Shown one piece after another: positions 1 through 9,866 of a stretch of DNA of 64,000 nucleotides. This DNA comes from Buchnera aphidicola (Aphis helianthi) (GTDB lineage: Bacteria; Pseudomonadota; Gammaproteobacteria; Enterobacterales; Enterobacteriaceae), in contig NZ_CP034894.1 in the NCBI RefSeq assembly GCF_005083845.1, positions 372,001 to 436,000 of the forward strand. The letters run 5' to 3'. Both the position numbers and the translations under genes were made by a program. Numbering within the stretch: position 1 is the stretch's first letter; every line of letters begins with the position of its first letter. The notes under the pieces are model-generated. The model worked only from the letters and a program-made list of their open reading frames with translations. It ran no database searches and had not been told where the DNA came from.

Positions 1-443
1 ATAGCTCGGCTTCTAATATGACTCGAAATAGTACTGCTAATTTAGGTATGACGATTTCACCAGGACAATTAAATCCTATATTAGGATTTAATATAAATGA
101 TGGTAAAACAGGTTTTGATAGTATAGGAAAAAATGATTTTTATGGAAAAGGCAGTCATTCAGCCAAGAATAAATTTACTGGACTTATTACTGTTACTGTA
201 AAAAGAGTATTTCCAAATGGAAATTTGCAAGTAGTTGGTGAAAAACAAGTTGCTATTAATGAAGGCATAGAATGTATTAGATTTTCAGGTGTAGTTAATC
301 CTCATAACATTAATAAAAATAATTTAGTTGCTTCAACTCAAATTGCGGATACGCGTATTGAATACGTAAGTAATAGTGGTGTTAATGAAGCTCAAAAAAT
401 GGGTTGGTTGCAACGATTATTATTAAAAATTTCTCCTATTTAG
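1..443 (+). CDS. flgH: Flagellar L-ring protein FlgH (5' end cut by window)
   Basis: Outer-membrane lipoprotein that forms the L ring of the flagellar basal body around the rod. The window opens inside the gene: the reading frame runs from base 3 without a stop, so the ATG at 18 is an internal methionine. About 146 C-terminal residues are visible. They include the conserved GDxxxG-free core pattern ending in [22 protein letters not shown] and a terminal [11 protein letters not shown], all typical of FlgH. It is followed by flgI, as in enteric flgBCDEFGHIJ operons, but a 196-base gap containing a hairpin separates them. Family is certain; the N-terminal signal and lipobox lie outside the window. 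Confidence 0.95.
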   Translation, partial: SSASNMTRNSTANLGMTISPGQLNPILGFNINDGKTGFDSIGKNDFYGKGSHSAKNKFTGLITVTVKRVFPNGNLQVVGEKQVAINEGIECIRFSGVVNPHNINKNNLVASTQIADTRIEYVSNSGVNEAQKMGWLQRLLLKISPI

Positions 444-483
444 TATTGAAATTTATAAATTATCATTCTTAATATTATTTAAA

Positions 484-515
484 CTCATAAAGGATTTAAA
501 ATAATCCTTTATGAG
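484..515 (+). terminator. Perfect 13-bp hairpin between flgH and flgI
   Basis: The arms CTCATAAAGGATT and AATCCTTTATGAG are exact reverse complements around a 6-base loop. The hairpin lies 41 bases after the flgH stop. It is followed by A-rich, not T-rich, DNA, so it is not a classical intrinsic terminator on the plus strand. It may instead be a weak terminator or a 3'-end protecting structure that splits an operon which is continuous in E. coli. Confidence 0.45.
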
Positions 516-639
516 AAAAATTTCATAATAAAACTAAAACTTATCAATTAAAAATTATTCAAAATGACATATTATATATTTTATATATAATATATATATT
601 AAAAAAGTAGAATTAATAAGTAAATGTATAAGGTATATT

Positions 640-1746
640 ATGTTCAAGATAATATCGTTATTAAAATTTATTATTTGTATTTTAATAAGTTTTTATTCTT
701 TTGCTCATGCCGAAAAAATACGTGATTTAACTAGTATTGAAGGTATAAGGGACAATCAACTAATTGGGTATGGTTTGATAGTAGGTTTAGATGGAACTGG
801 TGATCAATCAACACAAGCTCCATTCACTAATCAATCATTATACAATATGCTTTCTCAATTAGGTGTTACTATACCCCCAGGTACCAATATGCATTTAAAA
901 AATGTTGCTGCTGTAATAGTCACAGCACAACTGCCTCCATTTAGTCATTTAGGAGAAAAAATAGATGTAGTAGTATCATCTATGGGTAATGCGAAAAGTC
1001 TGAAAGGAGGAACGTTGCTAATGACTCCTTTAAAAGGAACTGATAATCAAATTTATGCAATTGCCCAAGGAAATATATTAATTTCTGAAAGATTTAACCA
1101 TAAAAATAATAATTTTATTAGATTTAACCAGGTAAATTCAGGAAGAATTAATCATGGAGCAACAATCGAAAAGGAAATAAATACTGATTTTGGAAAGAAA
1201 AAAATAATTAATTTACAATTAAATCAAGAAGATTTTAGTATTGCACAAAAAATTAGCGATATGATTAATGTAAAGTATCCAGATACAGCCATAGCCATTG
1301 ATGCTAAAACAGTTCAATTAAATACATATGCTAATAATACAATACAAGTTCATATGCTTTCTAATATTCAAAATATAGATATTTCTATTCCCTCACAAGA
1401 AGCTAAAGTAATAATTAACCCCCGGACTGGTTCAATTGTTATGACTGAAGAAGTAAAATTAGGAACATGTATTATTTCACATAAAAATTTATCTGTAGTT
1501 ATCCATAAATTAATTAATCAAAGTAATCATTTAAGTTTGTTACAATCATTATCAAATGATACAAATAATTCACTGACGAATATTATTTATAAAAATTACC
1601 TTGAAAATAAAATATTTAATCATGAAAATTTAAATAATGTAATACGAGCACTAAATTCTTTAGGAACTAAGCCTGATGAACTAATATCTATTCTTCAATC
1701 AATGAAAAGTGCGGGTTGTCTTCATGCTAAATTGGAAATTATTTAA
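640..1746 (+). CDS. flgI: Flagellar P-ring protein FlgI
   Basis: Periplasmic subunit of the P ring, the bushing for the flagellar rod in the peptidoglycan layer. The 368 residues match the usual length (365 in E. coli). Residues 1-24 form a Sec signal peptide with a hydrophobic core and an AHA cleavage site. The mature start has RDLTSIEGIRDNQLIGYGLI, followed by VGLDGTGD and the proline-rich PPGTNM segment, all family hallmarks. The C-terminus reads HAKLEII. Its TAA overlaps the ATG of flgJ by one base, so the two are translationally coupled. The flanking genes are also flagellar. Confidence 0.97.
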   Translation: MFKIISLLKFIICILISFYSFAHAEKIRDLTSIEGIRDNQLIGYGLIVGLDGTGDQSTQAPFTNQSLYNMLSQLGVTIPPGTNMHLKNVAAVIVTAQLPPFSHLGEKIDVVVSSMGNAKSLKGGTLLMTPLKGTDNQIYAIAQGNILISERFNHKNNNFIRFNQVNSGRINHGATIEKEINTDFGKKKIINLQLNQEDFSIAQKISDMINVKYPDTAIAIDAKTVQLNTYANNTIQVHMLSNIQNIDISIPSQEAKVIINPRTGSIVMTEEVKLGTCIISHKNLSVVIHKLINQSNHLSLLQSLSNDTNNSLTNIIYKNYLENKIFNHENLNNVIRALNSLGTKPDELISILQSMKSAGCLHAKLEII

Positions 1747-2060
1747 TGCAAAATTATTTATCTTTATTTAATATAATGAACCATCATGCTAAATTTGTCG
1801 ATGATTTACAACATAAAGTAAAAATTAATCCGAAAAAATATGCCTTAGAAACAGCTAGGGGAGTTGAAGGTATTTTTATTCATATGCTATTAAAAAGTAT
1901 GAGATGTTCTTTAACAGAAGGAAATTTATTAGATAATAATCAAAGTCGTTTATATACTGAAATATATGATGAACAAATTTCGAAAGAATTAACTAAAAAG
2001 GGAATTGGATTAACAAAGATCATTTTACAACAAATTGAACAAAAAAAAATATATTTATAA
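1746..2060 (+). CDS. flgJ: FlgJ rod-cap domain only (no muramidase domain)
   Basis: In E. coli FlgJ (313 aa) has an N-terminal rod-scaffolding domain and a C-terminal peptidoglycan hydrolase domain. This gene is only 104 residues and ends cleanly with TAA at the end of the rod domain. Residues 36-55 contain ARGVEGIFIHMLLKSMR, corresponding to the AxQFEAxFLxxMLKSMR helix of rod-cap proteins, and YxEIYDEQISKELTKKGIGL follows. The muramidase is missing; the next gene starts 20 bases later, so no remnant is present. Coupled to flgI by a one-base overlap. Identity comes from position plus the conserved helix. Confidence 0.9.
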   Translation: MQNYLSLFNIMNHHAKFVDDLQHKVKINPKKYALETARGVEGIFIHMLLKSMRCSLTEGNLLDNNQSRLYTEIYDEQISKELTKKGIGLTKIILQQIEQKKIYL

Positions 2061-2080
2061 CAATTTTTTAAGGGGGCCAT

Positions 2081-3715
2081 ATGAGTTCCATATTAACTTC
2101 GACTATTTCTAGTATTGATGCTATAAAAATTTTAATTGATAATACATCAGAAAAAGTTTTAAATCCTAATCATAGAAATTCATCAGAACGTATTGCAATA
2201 GAAAATAATATAGATGATTCTAATGCTAATGCAGGATTAAAAATACAAAGAGTATATGATGAATATAATGATTTTATTGAAGAAGAAAAACGAAAAACTA
2301 GTGAACGCGTACAAGATGAGCAAACACGAATTGAAGAATATTTAAAATTAGAGAATTTATTTATTGAAAAAATACATATATTTAATGATTTAATGAATAC
2401 ACTATACTCTTCTATACAAGAAAATATAGTTAATAAAAATCAAAATGTATTTAATGAAGAAATTGAAAAAAATTTAAAAAATATTGTAAATGGATTGAAA
2501 AATTTTAATGAAAAATTAACTTTTTTAGAAAAAGATGTTAAAAACATTATATTAGAAAAAATAAAAAAAGCAAATATATTAATTAATAAAATTTATAATC
2601 TTAATATTGATATTCGTTATTTTCCAGTTAAACAAGTTCCTAATGGTATCTACAAATATATTGATCAAAGAGATCAGTTGGTTAATGAGCTAAACGATAT
2701 TATTGGTGTAACAGTAGTTAAAGATCATAATAATTTTGAAGTACGTTTACATAACGGTATGTGTCTTATTAATGATGATAAAAAACAAAATTTAATGGTA
2801 TTAACATCTGAGACTGATGATAAATATATAAGCGTAGCATATTGGGATAATAATGAGAAAAAACTAAAAAAAATGGAACATATGATTCCAAGTGGATCTT
2901 TAGGTGCTCTTTTTTCATTTCGAAGAGAAGAATTACAAAATGCTAAAAATAAGCTTGGACAACTAACTATAAATTTTGCTGATAGTATTAATGAAAATCA
3001 TACATTAGGATACGATATACTTGGTAATCTTGGTAAACAAGTATTTAATATTAGTACACCTGAAATCATATCTAGTTCAAATAATATATCAAATCCTTTT
3101 ACCTCTATTAAATGGATATCTACTAGTGATGCACAAGATACTAATTACATCGTATCTATGCAGAATAACCATTGGATTGTTAAAAGATTACGCGATCAAA
3201 CAATATGTGAGGAACTAGAAGTATACAAAAACAGTAACAATACATATCTTACCTTCGATGGTATGGAATTAAAAATTGAAGGAAATAATAATGAAGGTAA
3301 TATGTATATGATTAAACCATATTCTAAAACATTAGATGAGTTAGAATTATTAATTGTAGAAAATAGTCCATTTGCATTTTCTTCAACAAATGATATCAGT
3401 CAGCAAAATAAAAATAACGCAATTATTATACATAATTTAAACAAAGACAAATTAGTAAACAAAAAAGATACATTAGGTACATCTTATTTAAAATTTTTAA
3501 AATCTATATCTTATAAATGTAATGATCTTGAAGAAAAAGTACCTTTTAAACGTCAAATGATTGAAATATTAAAAAAGAAAAAACTATCAGTTTCTGACGA
3601 TATAAATGAAGATTATCAAAAACTCAGTTATGAACAAAAATGTTATATTGCGAATGTTAAAATTTTAAAAATGGCTGAAAGTATTTTTAATGATATTGTC
3701 GATTGTTATAGCTAA
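2081..3715 (+). CDS. flgK: Flagellar hook-associated protein FlgK
   Basis: HAP1 forms the junction between hook and filament. The 544 residues compare with 547 in E. coli. Residues around 200-215 contain the typical DQRDQLVNELNDIIGV, and GSLGALFSFRREEL and LGQLTINFADSIN follow near residue 270. The C-terminal helix EDYQKLSYEQKCYIANVKILKMAESIF matches the conserved FlgK tail. The N-terminal coil is lysine- and asparagine-rich and less conserved. A strong Shine-Dalgarno AAGGGGG sits before the ATG. flgL, which follows flgK in E. coli, is absent, and no flagellin gene lies in the window. Confidence 0.93.
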   Translation: MSSILTSTISSIDAIKILIDNTSEKVLNPNHRNSSERIAIENNIDDSNANAGLKIQRVYDEYNDFIEEEKRKTSERVQDEQTRIEEYLKLENLFIEKIHIFNDLMNTLYSSIQENIVNKNQNVFNEEIEKNLKNIVNGLKNFNEKLTFLEKDVKNIILEKIKKANILINKIYNLNIDIRYFPVKQVPNGIYKYIDQRDQLVNELNDIIGVTVVKDHNNFEVRLHNGMCLINDDKKQNLMVLTSETDDKYISVAYWDNNEKKLKKMEHMIPSGSLGALFSFRREELQNAKNKLGQLTINFADSINENHTLGYDILGNLGKQVFNISTPEIISSSNNISNPFTSIKWISTSDAQDTNYIVSMQNNHWIVKRLRDQTICEELEVYKNSNNTYLTFDGMELKIEGNNNEGNMYMIKPYSKTLDELELLIVENSPFAFSSTNDISQQNKNNAIIIHNLNKDKLVNKKDTLGTSYLKFLKSISYKCNDLEEKVPFKRQMIEILKKKKLSVSDDINEDYQKLSYEQKCYIANVKILKMAESIFNDIVDCYS

Positions 3716-3732
3716 TATTTATATTTTTTTTT

Positions 3733-3773
3733 AAAAATAAAAACTTACTTTTAAAAAGTAAGTTTTTATTTTT
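3733..3773. terminator. Bidirectional terminator between flgK and rne
   Basis: An 18-bp perfect stem: AAAAATAAAAACTTACTT pairs with AAGTAAGTTTTTATTTTT around a 5-base loop. A/T runs flank both sides, so either strand shows a stem with a T tract. It sits between the convergent genes flgK (plus) and rne (minus). Confidence 0.85.
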
Positions 3774-3850
3774 TATATTTAATCCTTAATGAAAAATAAC
3801 ATATTTTTAAAATTTTTAATATAAAATTAATTAATTTATAAAAAATAATC

Positions 3851-6556
3851 TTATTCAGTTTTGGTAATAGGAGAAGTAGACAAATCCGTTGCAGAATGTG
3901 CTCCAGCAGAATTCTTTTGTTTATTCATTTTTTTTAAAAAAATCGAAGATTTTAATATTTCTGTATTTTTATTATAAAATATATTATTAATAATTTTAGT
4001 AATAGGTGCTGAAGCTTGGTTTTTCGTATTTTCTTTTTTTAGATTTTGATTGATAGAAATTGTTTTTTGATTTGATATTAATATATAATTTTTTTTACAA
4101 AATAGTTTAAGTCTTTTTTTTTCTCGAAGTATATTTTGATCTTTAAAGTATTTTTTACTTTTAGAAATACAGTTTTTTTTGTGTTCTTTTAAATGTTTAA
4201 ATTTTTTAAATGATATATTTTTTTTAATAATTGTATTATTTTTGTATATAGATGAAATATTTATTTTTTTTTTCAAATCTAAATTATAATCTTTTTTTAT
4301 TTTATTAATTTTTATGAATGAGTTTTTAAACCAAACTCTTCCTAGTGCTAAATCTAGCGAAAAAATAATATTATTATTCATATGTTGAGAAGATTGAAAA
4401 TAATATATATTAAAAAATTTATTTTTTAAAGGTGTTGAATATTTAAAGTTAGATGTTTTTTGAGCTTGATAAATAATATAATTATCATTATCAATTAAAT
4501 GACTATATTTATCTTTATTTAAAAAAGTATTTTTATTTTGAGAAAAAATATTTCTAAATAATGATTTTTTTTTAAACAAAATACTATTTTTTATATTATT
4601 TTTACTTAATTTAAAAAAGTTAAATGGTTCTATATAATTAATAATATCAATTTTTTTTAAAGATATATTATTAAAATCATCTTTATTAACTATATTTTTT
4701 TTAATTTTATTACTTTCAGATATAACGTCAATGTTTTTAGAATTATTCATTGAAAGAGTATTTTCTTTTTTAAAAAAAATATTATTTTTATATTGAAAAA
4801 TATTTTTTTTTAATATTTCACTCTTAATACAAATATTTTTTATAAAAAAAGATTCTTTTATCCAAGATATAAAATTAATAAAAAAGTTGTTATAAATATT
4901 TTTTTTAGAAATTTTTTTTTGAATAATATCTTTTGAATTGGTAGCATAGTTAAATAATGTACTTTTTTTAAACAATGGTTTCGATTTAATTTTTTTTTCT
5001 ACGATTTCCTTTTTAACATTTTTTAGATTTTTATTTGTTCTAATATTAGATAGATAATAACTCATTGATGGTATTTGCTCCCCTTTTCTAATTCTAGAAA
5101 CAAGATAATGAGGAGTTTTCATATTTTTATTAGGAACAATAATTGTTTTTCCACCTGCTTGTCGTTTTTCAATTGCGTGAACTGCATCTCTTTTTTCATT
5201 TAATAAATAACAAGCAATTTCTATAGGTACAATAGCATGTACTTCATATGTATTTTCTTTTAATGCTTCTTCTTCAATTAAACGTAAAATTGACAAAGAT
5301 AAAGATTCGTTATCTCTAATAGTACCTGTTCCTGTACATCTAGGACAAACATGATGGCTAGATTCACCTAAAGATGAACTGAGTCTTTGTCTAGACATTT
5401 CCAATAGACCAAATCTAGAAATATTTCCAACTTGAACACGAGCTCTATCTTCGCGTACAATTTCTCTAAGTTTATTTTCTATAGCTTTTTGATTGCTTAA
5501 AGGTGTCATATCTATAAAATCAATTACTATTAAACCACCTAAATCTCGTAATCTTAATTGTCTTGAAATTTCTTCAACTGCTTCTAAATTAGTATTAAAT
5601 GCAGTAGCTTCAATGTCTACACCACGTGTAGAACGAGCTGAATTAATATCAATAGCTGTTAAAGCTTCAGTACTATCTACCATGATTGAACCTCCAGAAG
5701 GAAGGCATACTTTTCTTTGAAAAGCAGAATTTATCTGAGATTCAATTTGATAATAACTAAATAAAGGAATTTCTCCAGTGTAAAGTTTAATTTTATTAAT
5801 AAAATCTGGACGACCTAAAGAAGAAATATGTTCTCGAGCTATATTAAATATATTAGGATTATCAATCAAAATTTCACCGATATCTTGACGTAAATAATCT
5901 CTAAATGCACGGAAAATTACATTGTTTTCTTGATGAATTAAAAATGGTGCAGATTTTTTTTCTGAAGCTTTTTGAATAGCATCCCAATGCTTTAATCTAA
6001 GAGATAAATCCCATTGCAATGATTGTATAGATTTTCCAACTCCGGCGCTTCTAATAATTAAACCCATATTTTTTGGTAATTTTAAAGATAATAACAATGC
6101 TTTTAATTCAGTTCGATCATTTCCTTCAATTCTTCTAGATATACCAGCAATATTAGGACTATTAGGCATTAAAACTAAATAACTGCCTGCTAAAGTAATA
6201 AAAGTCGTTAAAGCCGCACCTTTAGTACCTCTTTCTTCTTTGTTTATTTGAACTATAATTTCTTGCCCTTCTTGTAAAATATCTTTAATATTTAAACGTA
6301 TATTATTGTTATAATTTTTAGAAAAATATTTTTCAGTAATTTCTTTGAAAGGTAAAAAACCATGTTTTTCTATCCCATAATCTACAAAAGCTGCTTCTAA
6401 ACTAGGTTCTATTCGAGTAATTTTTCCTTTATATATATTTGATTTTTTTTGTTCTGATCCAGAATTTTCTATATCAAGATCATATAAACGTTGACCATCA
6501 ACAAGAGCTACACGCAACTCTTCCTGTTGAGTTGCATTAATTAACATTCTTTTCAT
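3851..6556 (-). CDS. rne: Ribonuclease E (degradosome scaffold)
   Basis: Essential endoribonuclease for mRNA decay and for rRNA and tRNA maturation. The start is set at the ATG giving [15 protein letters not shown], identical to the E. coli N-terminus; an earlier in-frame ATG at 6601 would add 15 unconserved residues. Of 901 residues, 1-530 are the catalytic half: S1 domain, DNase I-like site with catalytic Asp near 303 (TAIDINSAR) and 346 (IVIDFIDM), and the Zn-link CPRC near 404-407. The C-terminal half is Lys/Asn/Ile-rich and unstructured. It retains an amphipathic membrane-anchor-like helix ([13 protein letters not shown], about 560), an enolase-site-like LALGRVWFK (about 735) and a PNPase-site-like tail (SAPITK near 849; AGAHSAT near the end). 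E. coli RNase E is 1061 aa. Divergent from rluC, as in E. coli. Confidence 0.97.
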   Translation of the reverse strand: MKRMLINATQQEELRVALVDGQRLYDLDIENSGSEQKKSNIYKGKITRIEPSLEAAFVDYGIEKHGFLPFKEITEKYFSKNYNNNIRLNIKDILQEGQEIIVQINKEERGTKGAALTTFITLAGSYLVLMPNSPNIAGISRRIEGNDRTELKALLLSLKLPKNMGLIIRSAGVGKSIQSLQWDLSLRLKHWDAIQKASEKKSAPFLIHQENNVIFRAFRDYLRQDIGEILIDNPNIFNIAREHISSLGRPDFINKIKLYTGEIPLFSYYQIESQINSAFQRKVCLPSGGSIMVDSTEALTAIDINSARSTRGVDIEATAFNTNLEAVEEISRQLRLRDLGGLIVIDFIDMTPLSNQKAIENKLREIVREDRARVQVGNISRFGLLEMSRQRLSSSLGESSHHVCPRCTGTGTIRDNESLSLSILRLIEEEALKENTYEVHAIVPIEIACYLLNEKRDAVHAIEKRQAGGKTIIVPNKNMKTPHYLVSRIRKGEQIPSMSYYLSNIRTNKNLKNVKKEIVEKKIKSKPLFKKSTLFNYATNSKDIIQKKISKKNIYNNFFINFISWIKESFFIKNICIKSEILKKNIFQYKNNIFFKKENTLSMNNSKNIDVISESNKIKKNIVNKDDFNNISLKKIDIINYIEPFNFFKLSKNNIKNSILFKKKSLFRNIFSQNKNTFLNKDKYSHLIDNDNYIIYQAQKTSNFKYSTPLKNKFFNIYYFQSSQHMNNNIIFSLDLALGRVWFKNSFIKINKIKKDYNLDLKKKINISSIYKNNTIIKKNISFKKFKHLKEHKKNCISKSKKYFKDQNILREKKRLKLFCKKNYILISNQKTISINQNLKKENTKNQASAPITKIINNIFYNKNTEILKSSIFLKKMNKQKNSAGAHSATDLSTSPITKTE

Positions 6557-6866
6557 TATAACATTTTCTCTCTTATTTTTATAAATAAGTAAATACATCA
6601 ACAGGAAATATATACTTTTAAAAAATTAATATTTTATTGTTTAACTATGATTTTTATTTAAAATATATATAAAAATAAGTTGTTTTAAAATACTATAAAA
6701 ATAACTTAAAAATTAATAAATACAATCTTTAAAAATTAAAAAATATTATTTTGCCTACAATTTAAAATTGTAAATAATTTAATTATTGATACTAATATAT
6801 TTATGTATTTAATTATATTATAATTAATAAAATTAAAAAAATTACTTAATTATAGAGATTTTTTTA
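6557..6866. other. rne-rluC divergent intergenic region
   Basis: 310 bases of nearly pure A/T between the rne and rluC starts. It must hold both promoters and the rne leader. In E. coli the rne leader is about 360 nt and carries a hairpin used for autoregulation; I could not find a convincing equivalent by eye. There is no gene or long repeat. Confidence 0.6.
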
Positions 6867-7811
6867 ATGACATATAAAACATTATCTGCATCTATTATAT
6901 ATATTAATGAAGATATGATAAATCAACGAATTGATAATTTTTTGAAAAAAAAGTTTAAAAATATACCTAAAAGTATGATCTATCGTATTATTAGAACAGG
7001 AAAAATTCGAATTAATAAAAAAAGAATTCAACCAAGTTATAAATTAAAAATTGGAGATCATCTAAAAATTCCTTCAATTAAAATTGAAGTTGAAAAAAAA
7101 ACACACTTTCACATTAATGATTATCAAAAAAATTTATTGAATAATATACTTTACGAAGACAATTATTTATTAATAATAAATAAACCTTCTGGCATTGCAG
7201 TGCATGGTGGAAGTGGTGTTAATTTTGGGGTTATAGAATATTTTCGAAATATTCGTCCACTAGATAAATTTCTTGAACTTGTGCATCGTATTGATAGAGA
7301 TACATCAGGTATATTAATTTTAGCAAAGAAAAGAACATCTCTTATATCTATGCATAAGCAAATTAGAGAAAAAAAAATAAAAAAAGAATATATTGGATTA
7401 GTACATGGTTTATGGCCTCATAATTTAAAAAAAATATCAGAACCATTATTGAAAATTCATTTAAAAAACAAACAAAAAAAAATGTTTGTTAATAATTCGG
7501 GAAAAGCTTCAGAAACTTATTTTAAAATAAAAAAAAAATATTCTTGCACAACGTTAATTTCTATTTTTCCAAAAACAGGAAGAACACATCAAATTCGAGC
7601 ACATACATCCTATGCAGGTTATCCGATATTATTTGATAAACGTTATGGAAACTCAAATTTAGATAAATCTATTAAAAATCAAACAAATCTGAATAGACTG
7701 TTATTACATGCTATTTCAATCAATTTTATACATCCTAATAATGGTAATATATTACATGTAGAAGCACCATTAGATATGAATATTAGAAATTTTTTAAAAA
7801 CTCTTATATGA
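6867..7811 (+). CDS. rluC: 23S rRNA pseudouridine synthase RluC
   Basis: Makes pseudouridine at positions 955, 2504 and 2580 of 23S rRNA in E. coli. It has 314 residues against 319 there. An S4-like RNA-binding domain (residues 15-75, with KSMIYRIIRTGKIRINKKR) precedes the RluA-type catalytic domain. The catalytic motif HRIDRDTSG (Asp of RxD) lies near residue 141, and GRTHQIRAH near 238 closes the active site. A paralogue, rluD, is at 61161-62105. RluC rather than RluA/D is assigned from the conserved divergent pairing with rne and from rpmF downstream. Confidence 0.95.
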   Translation: MTYKTLSASIIYINEDMINQRIDNFLKKKFKNIPKSMIYRIIRTGKIRINKKRIQPSYKLKIGDHLKIPSIKIEVEKKTHFHINDYQKNLLNNILYEDNYLLIINKPSGIAVHGGSGVNFGVIEYFRNIRPLDKFLELVHRIDRDTSGILILAKKRTSLISMHKQIREKKIKKEYIGLVHGLWPHNLKKISEPLLKIHLKNKQKKMFVNNSGKASETYFKIKKKYSCTTLISIFPKTGRTHQIRAHTSYAGYPILFDKRYGNSNLDKSIKNQTNLNRLLLHAISINFIHPNNGNILHVEAPLDMNIRNFLKTLI

Positions 7812-7876
7812 TATGTTTAAAAGACACTAAATAAAAATCATTTATTTCCATCTAACAATACACATAGAGAGATAAT

Positions 7877-8041
7877 ATGGCTGTACAAAAAAATAAACCT
7901 ACACGTTCTAAAAGAGGAATGAGACGTTCGCATGATTTCTTAAAAAACATAACATTATCTCAAGATAAATTTTCTGGAGAAACGCATATTCGTCATCATA
8001 TAACTCAAAAAGGATTCTATAAAGGTAAAAAAGTTATTTAA
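7877..8041 (+). CDS. rpmF: Ribosomal protein L32
   Basis: A 54-codon gene encoding a small basic protein beginning [20 protein letters not shown], the signature N-terminus of bacterial L32 (57 aa in E. coli). The tail [15 protein letters not shown] matches the family. It is a structural protein of the 50S subunit. Preceded by an AGAGAG Shine-Dalgarno. In E. coli rpmF is followed by plsX and fabH; here a hairpin and then fabD follow, so both intermediate genes are missing. Confidence 0.97.
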   Translation: MAVQKNKPTRSKRGMRRSHDFLKNITLSQDKFSGETHIRHHITQKGFYKGKKVI

Positions 8042-8051
8042 ATAAAAATAT

Positions 8052-8080
8052 AAAATCGGTATTTTAAAAAATACCGTTTT
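8052..8080 (+). terminator. Terminator-like hairpin after rpmF
   Basis: CGGTATT pairs with AATACCG, extended inward by TT/AA. Flanking AAAA and TTTT can extend the stem past a one-base bulge. It lies 10 bases after the rpmF stop, and the 3' arm is followed by TTTTAT. It probably separates rpmF from fabD, or attenuates read-through. Confidence 0.6.
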
Positions 8081-8150
8081 ATAAAAAATTAATTTTAATT
8101 AAATATTATGCATTTTATTTATATAATTAATTTGATAAAAGGTTATTTTA

Positions 8151-9080
8151 ATGTGTTTATTTGCTATGCTATTTCCAGGTCAAGGTGTTCAATATATAAA
8201 CATGTTATCTTCTTTTTTGAAAAAAGAAAAAATTTTTCAAAATACTTTTAAAGAAGCATCAGAATATATAGGATATAATTTATTAAAACTAATTAAAAAA
8301 GGACCATTAAATATAATAAATAACAGTAAATACACACAACCAATAATATTAACTTCATCATTTGCTATTTATAAATTTTGGAAGAAATATAATGGAAAAA
8401 ATCCATCGTTTATGTGTGGACATAGTTTAGGAGAATACTCTGCATTAGTTTGCGCTAAAGCAATTAAATTCAGTGATGCGTTAAAAATTGTTTCTTTACG
8501 TGGACAATATATGCAAAAAATTATTTTGAATCAATCATGTTTAGTAAAAGCAATAATCGGTTTAGATAAAAATATTATTAAAAAAATTTGTCGAAAATAT
8601 GCATCAAAAACTGTTTCTATTGCAAGTATTAATTCTGATAATCAAATAATTATTTCAGGCAATAAATTAGATGTACATCAAGCAAGTATAGAATGCAAAA
8701 ACAATGGAGCTAAATTTATACTAGATATTAATCTTAATATACCAATACATAGCCATTTGATGAAACCAGTCTCTAAAAAAATTGAATCTATATTAAAAAA
8801 TATAGAAATAAAAAAACCTAGAATACCAGTTATTAATAACGTAGACGTAAAATGTGAAAGTAATAGTGAAAATATAAAAAAAGCTTTAATAAAACAAGTT
8901 TATAAAACCGTACGATGGAAAGAAATAATAGATTTTATACAGTCAAAAAATATTTTTACTATGCTAGAAATAGGACCAAATAATGTTTTAACTAATTTAA
9001 ATAAAAAAAACGTGAATCTTATTTCTCTTCATACAAGTAATAAAAAACATTTTTTACAAGCATTGAAAAAAATTAATTAA
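8151..9080 (+). CDS. fabD: Malonyl-CoA:ACP transacylase
   Basis: Transfers malonyl from CoA to acyl carrier protein, supplying the extender unit of type II fatty-acid synthesis. The length is 309 residues, the same as E. coli. Residues 6-11 are LFPGQG. The nucleophile elbow GHSLGEYSAL puts the catalytic serine at residue 92, and the catalytic histidine lies in IPIHSHLMKP near 201. fabG starts four bases after its stop. The neighbouring plsX, fabH and fabF of the enteric cluster are absent, so initiation and condensation must rely on genes elsewhere or be lost. Confidence 0.97.
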   Translation: MCLFAMLFPGQGVQYINMLSSFLKKEKIFQNTFKEASEYIGYNLLKLIKKGPLNIINNSKYTQPIILTSSFAIYKFWKKYNGKNPSFMCGHSLGEYSALVCAKAIKFSDALKIVSLRGQYMQKIILNQSCLVKAIIGLDKNIIKKICRKYASKTVSIASINSDNQIIISGNKLDVHQASIECKNNGAKFILDINLNIPIHSHLMKPVSKKIESILKNIEIKKPRIPVINNVDVKCESNSENIKKALIKQVYKTVRWKEIIDFIQSKNIFTMLEIGPNNVLTNLNKKNVNLISLHTSNKKHFLQALKKIN

Positions 9081-9084
9081 AATA

Positions 9085-9816
9085 ATGAAAAATATAAAAA
9101 AAACCGCTCTAGTAACAGGAGCAAATAAAGGAATTGGAAAAGCAATAGCGATAAAGTTAATAAAAAATGGAATAAAAGTTATCGGAACATCTACTACTCA
9201 ATATGGAGTGCAAATAATTAATAAATATGCAAAAAAAAATGGTTTTGGATTAATTTTAGATTTAAAAGATACTAATTCTATCACAGAAAAAATTAAAGAA
9301 ATTTATAAAAATAAATATGCTATCGATATATTAATTAATAATGCCGGAATTAAATTAGATAAATTATTAGTTTATATGAATGATCAAGAATGGGAAGATG
9401 TAATAAAAATTAATTTAACATCGATATTTTACACCTCTAAAGCTGTTATTCGTTCTATGATTAAAAAAAAATCAGGACGAATTATAACGATTAGTTCTAT
9501 AATTGGTTATATAGGAGGGAAGGGTCAAATTAATTATAGTACCTCCAAATCTGGTCTTATTGGGTTTCATAAATCATTAGCACTAGAAGTAGCTTCAAAA
9601 GGAATCACTGTTAATATAGTTTCTCCAGGATTAATTCAGACAGATTTTATTAAAGATTTAAATATATTTCAATATAAAAAATATTTATCTCAAATTCCAA
9701 TGAAAAGATTAGGAAAAGTAGAAGAAATTGCAGATGCTGTAATATTTTTATCTTCTAAAAAAGCATCTTATATTACTGGCCAAACATTACATGTAAATGG
9801 TGGTATGTATATGTAA
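9085..9816 (+). CDS. fabG: 3-oxoacyl-ACP reductase
   Basis: NADPH-dependent reductase of the fatty-acid elongation cycle, a short-chain dehydrogenase. It has 243 residues (244 in E. coli). The cofactor loop TGANKGIGKAIA is at residues 10-21, NNAG near 86-89, catalytic Ser in TISSIIG near 138, and the YxxxK pair (NYSTSKSG) near 151-155. The C-terminal GQTLHVNGGMYM is typical of FabG. Placed four bases after fabD and 50 bases before acpP, indicating one operon. Confidence 0.97.
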   Translation: MKNIKKTALVTGANKGIGKAIAIKLIKNGIKVIGTSTTQYGVQIINKYAKKNGFGLILDLKDTNSITEKIKEIYKNKYAIDILINNAGIKLDKLLVYMNDQEWEDVIKINLTSIFYTSKAVIRSMIKKKSGRIITISSIIGYIGGKGQINYSTSKSGLIGFHKSLALEVASKGITVNIVSPGLIQTDFIKDLNIFQYKKYLSQIPMKRLGKVEEIADAVIFLSSKKASYITGQTLHVNGGMYM

Positions 9817-9866
9817 TATAAAACTATATTATTTATAATATAAACAATAACAATGGGTAATCTAAC

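Noticed and set aside
18..443. ATG at base 18 as a complete gene start
   Set aside because: The FlgH frame is open through the window edge upstream, so this is an internal Met of a truncated gene.
5493..5720. 75-codon plus-strand frame inside rne
   Set aside because: It is antisense to the most conserved catalytic part of RNase E; its openness follows from codon bias on the other strand.
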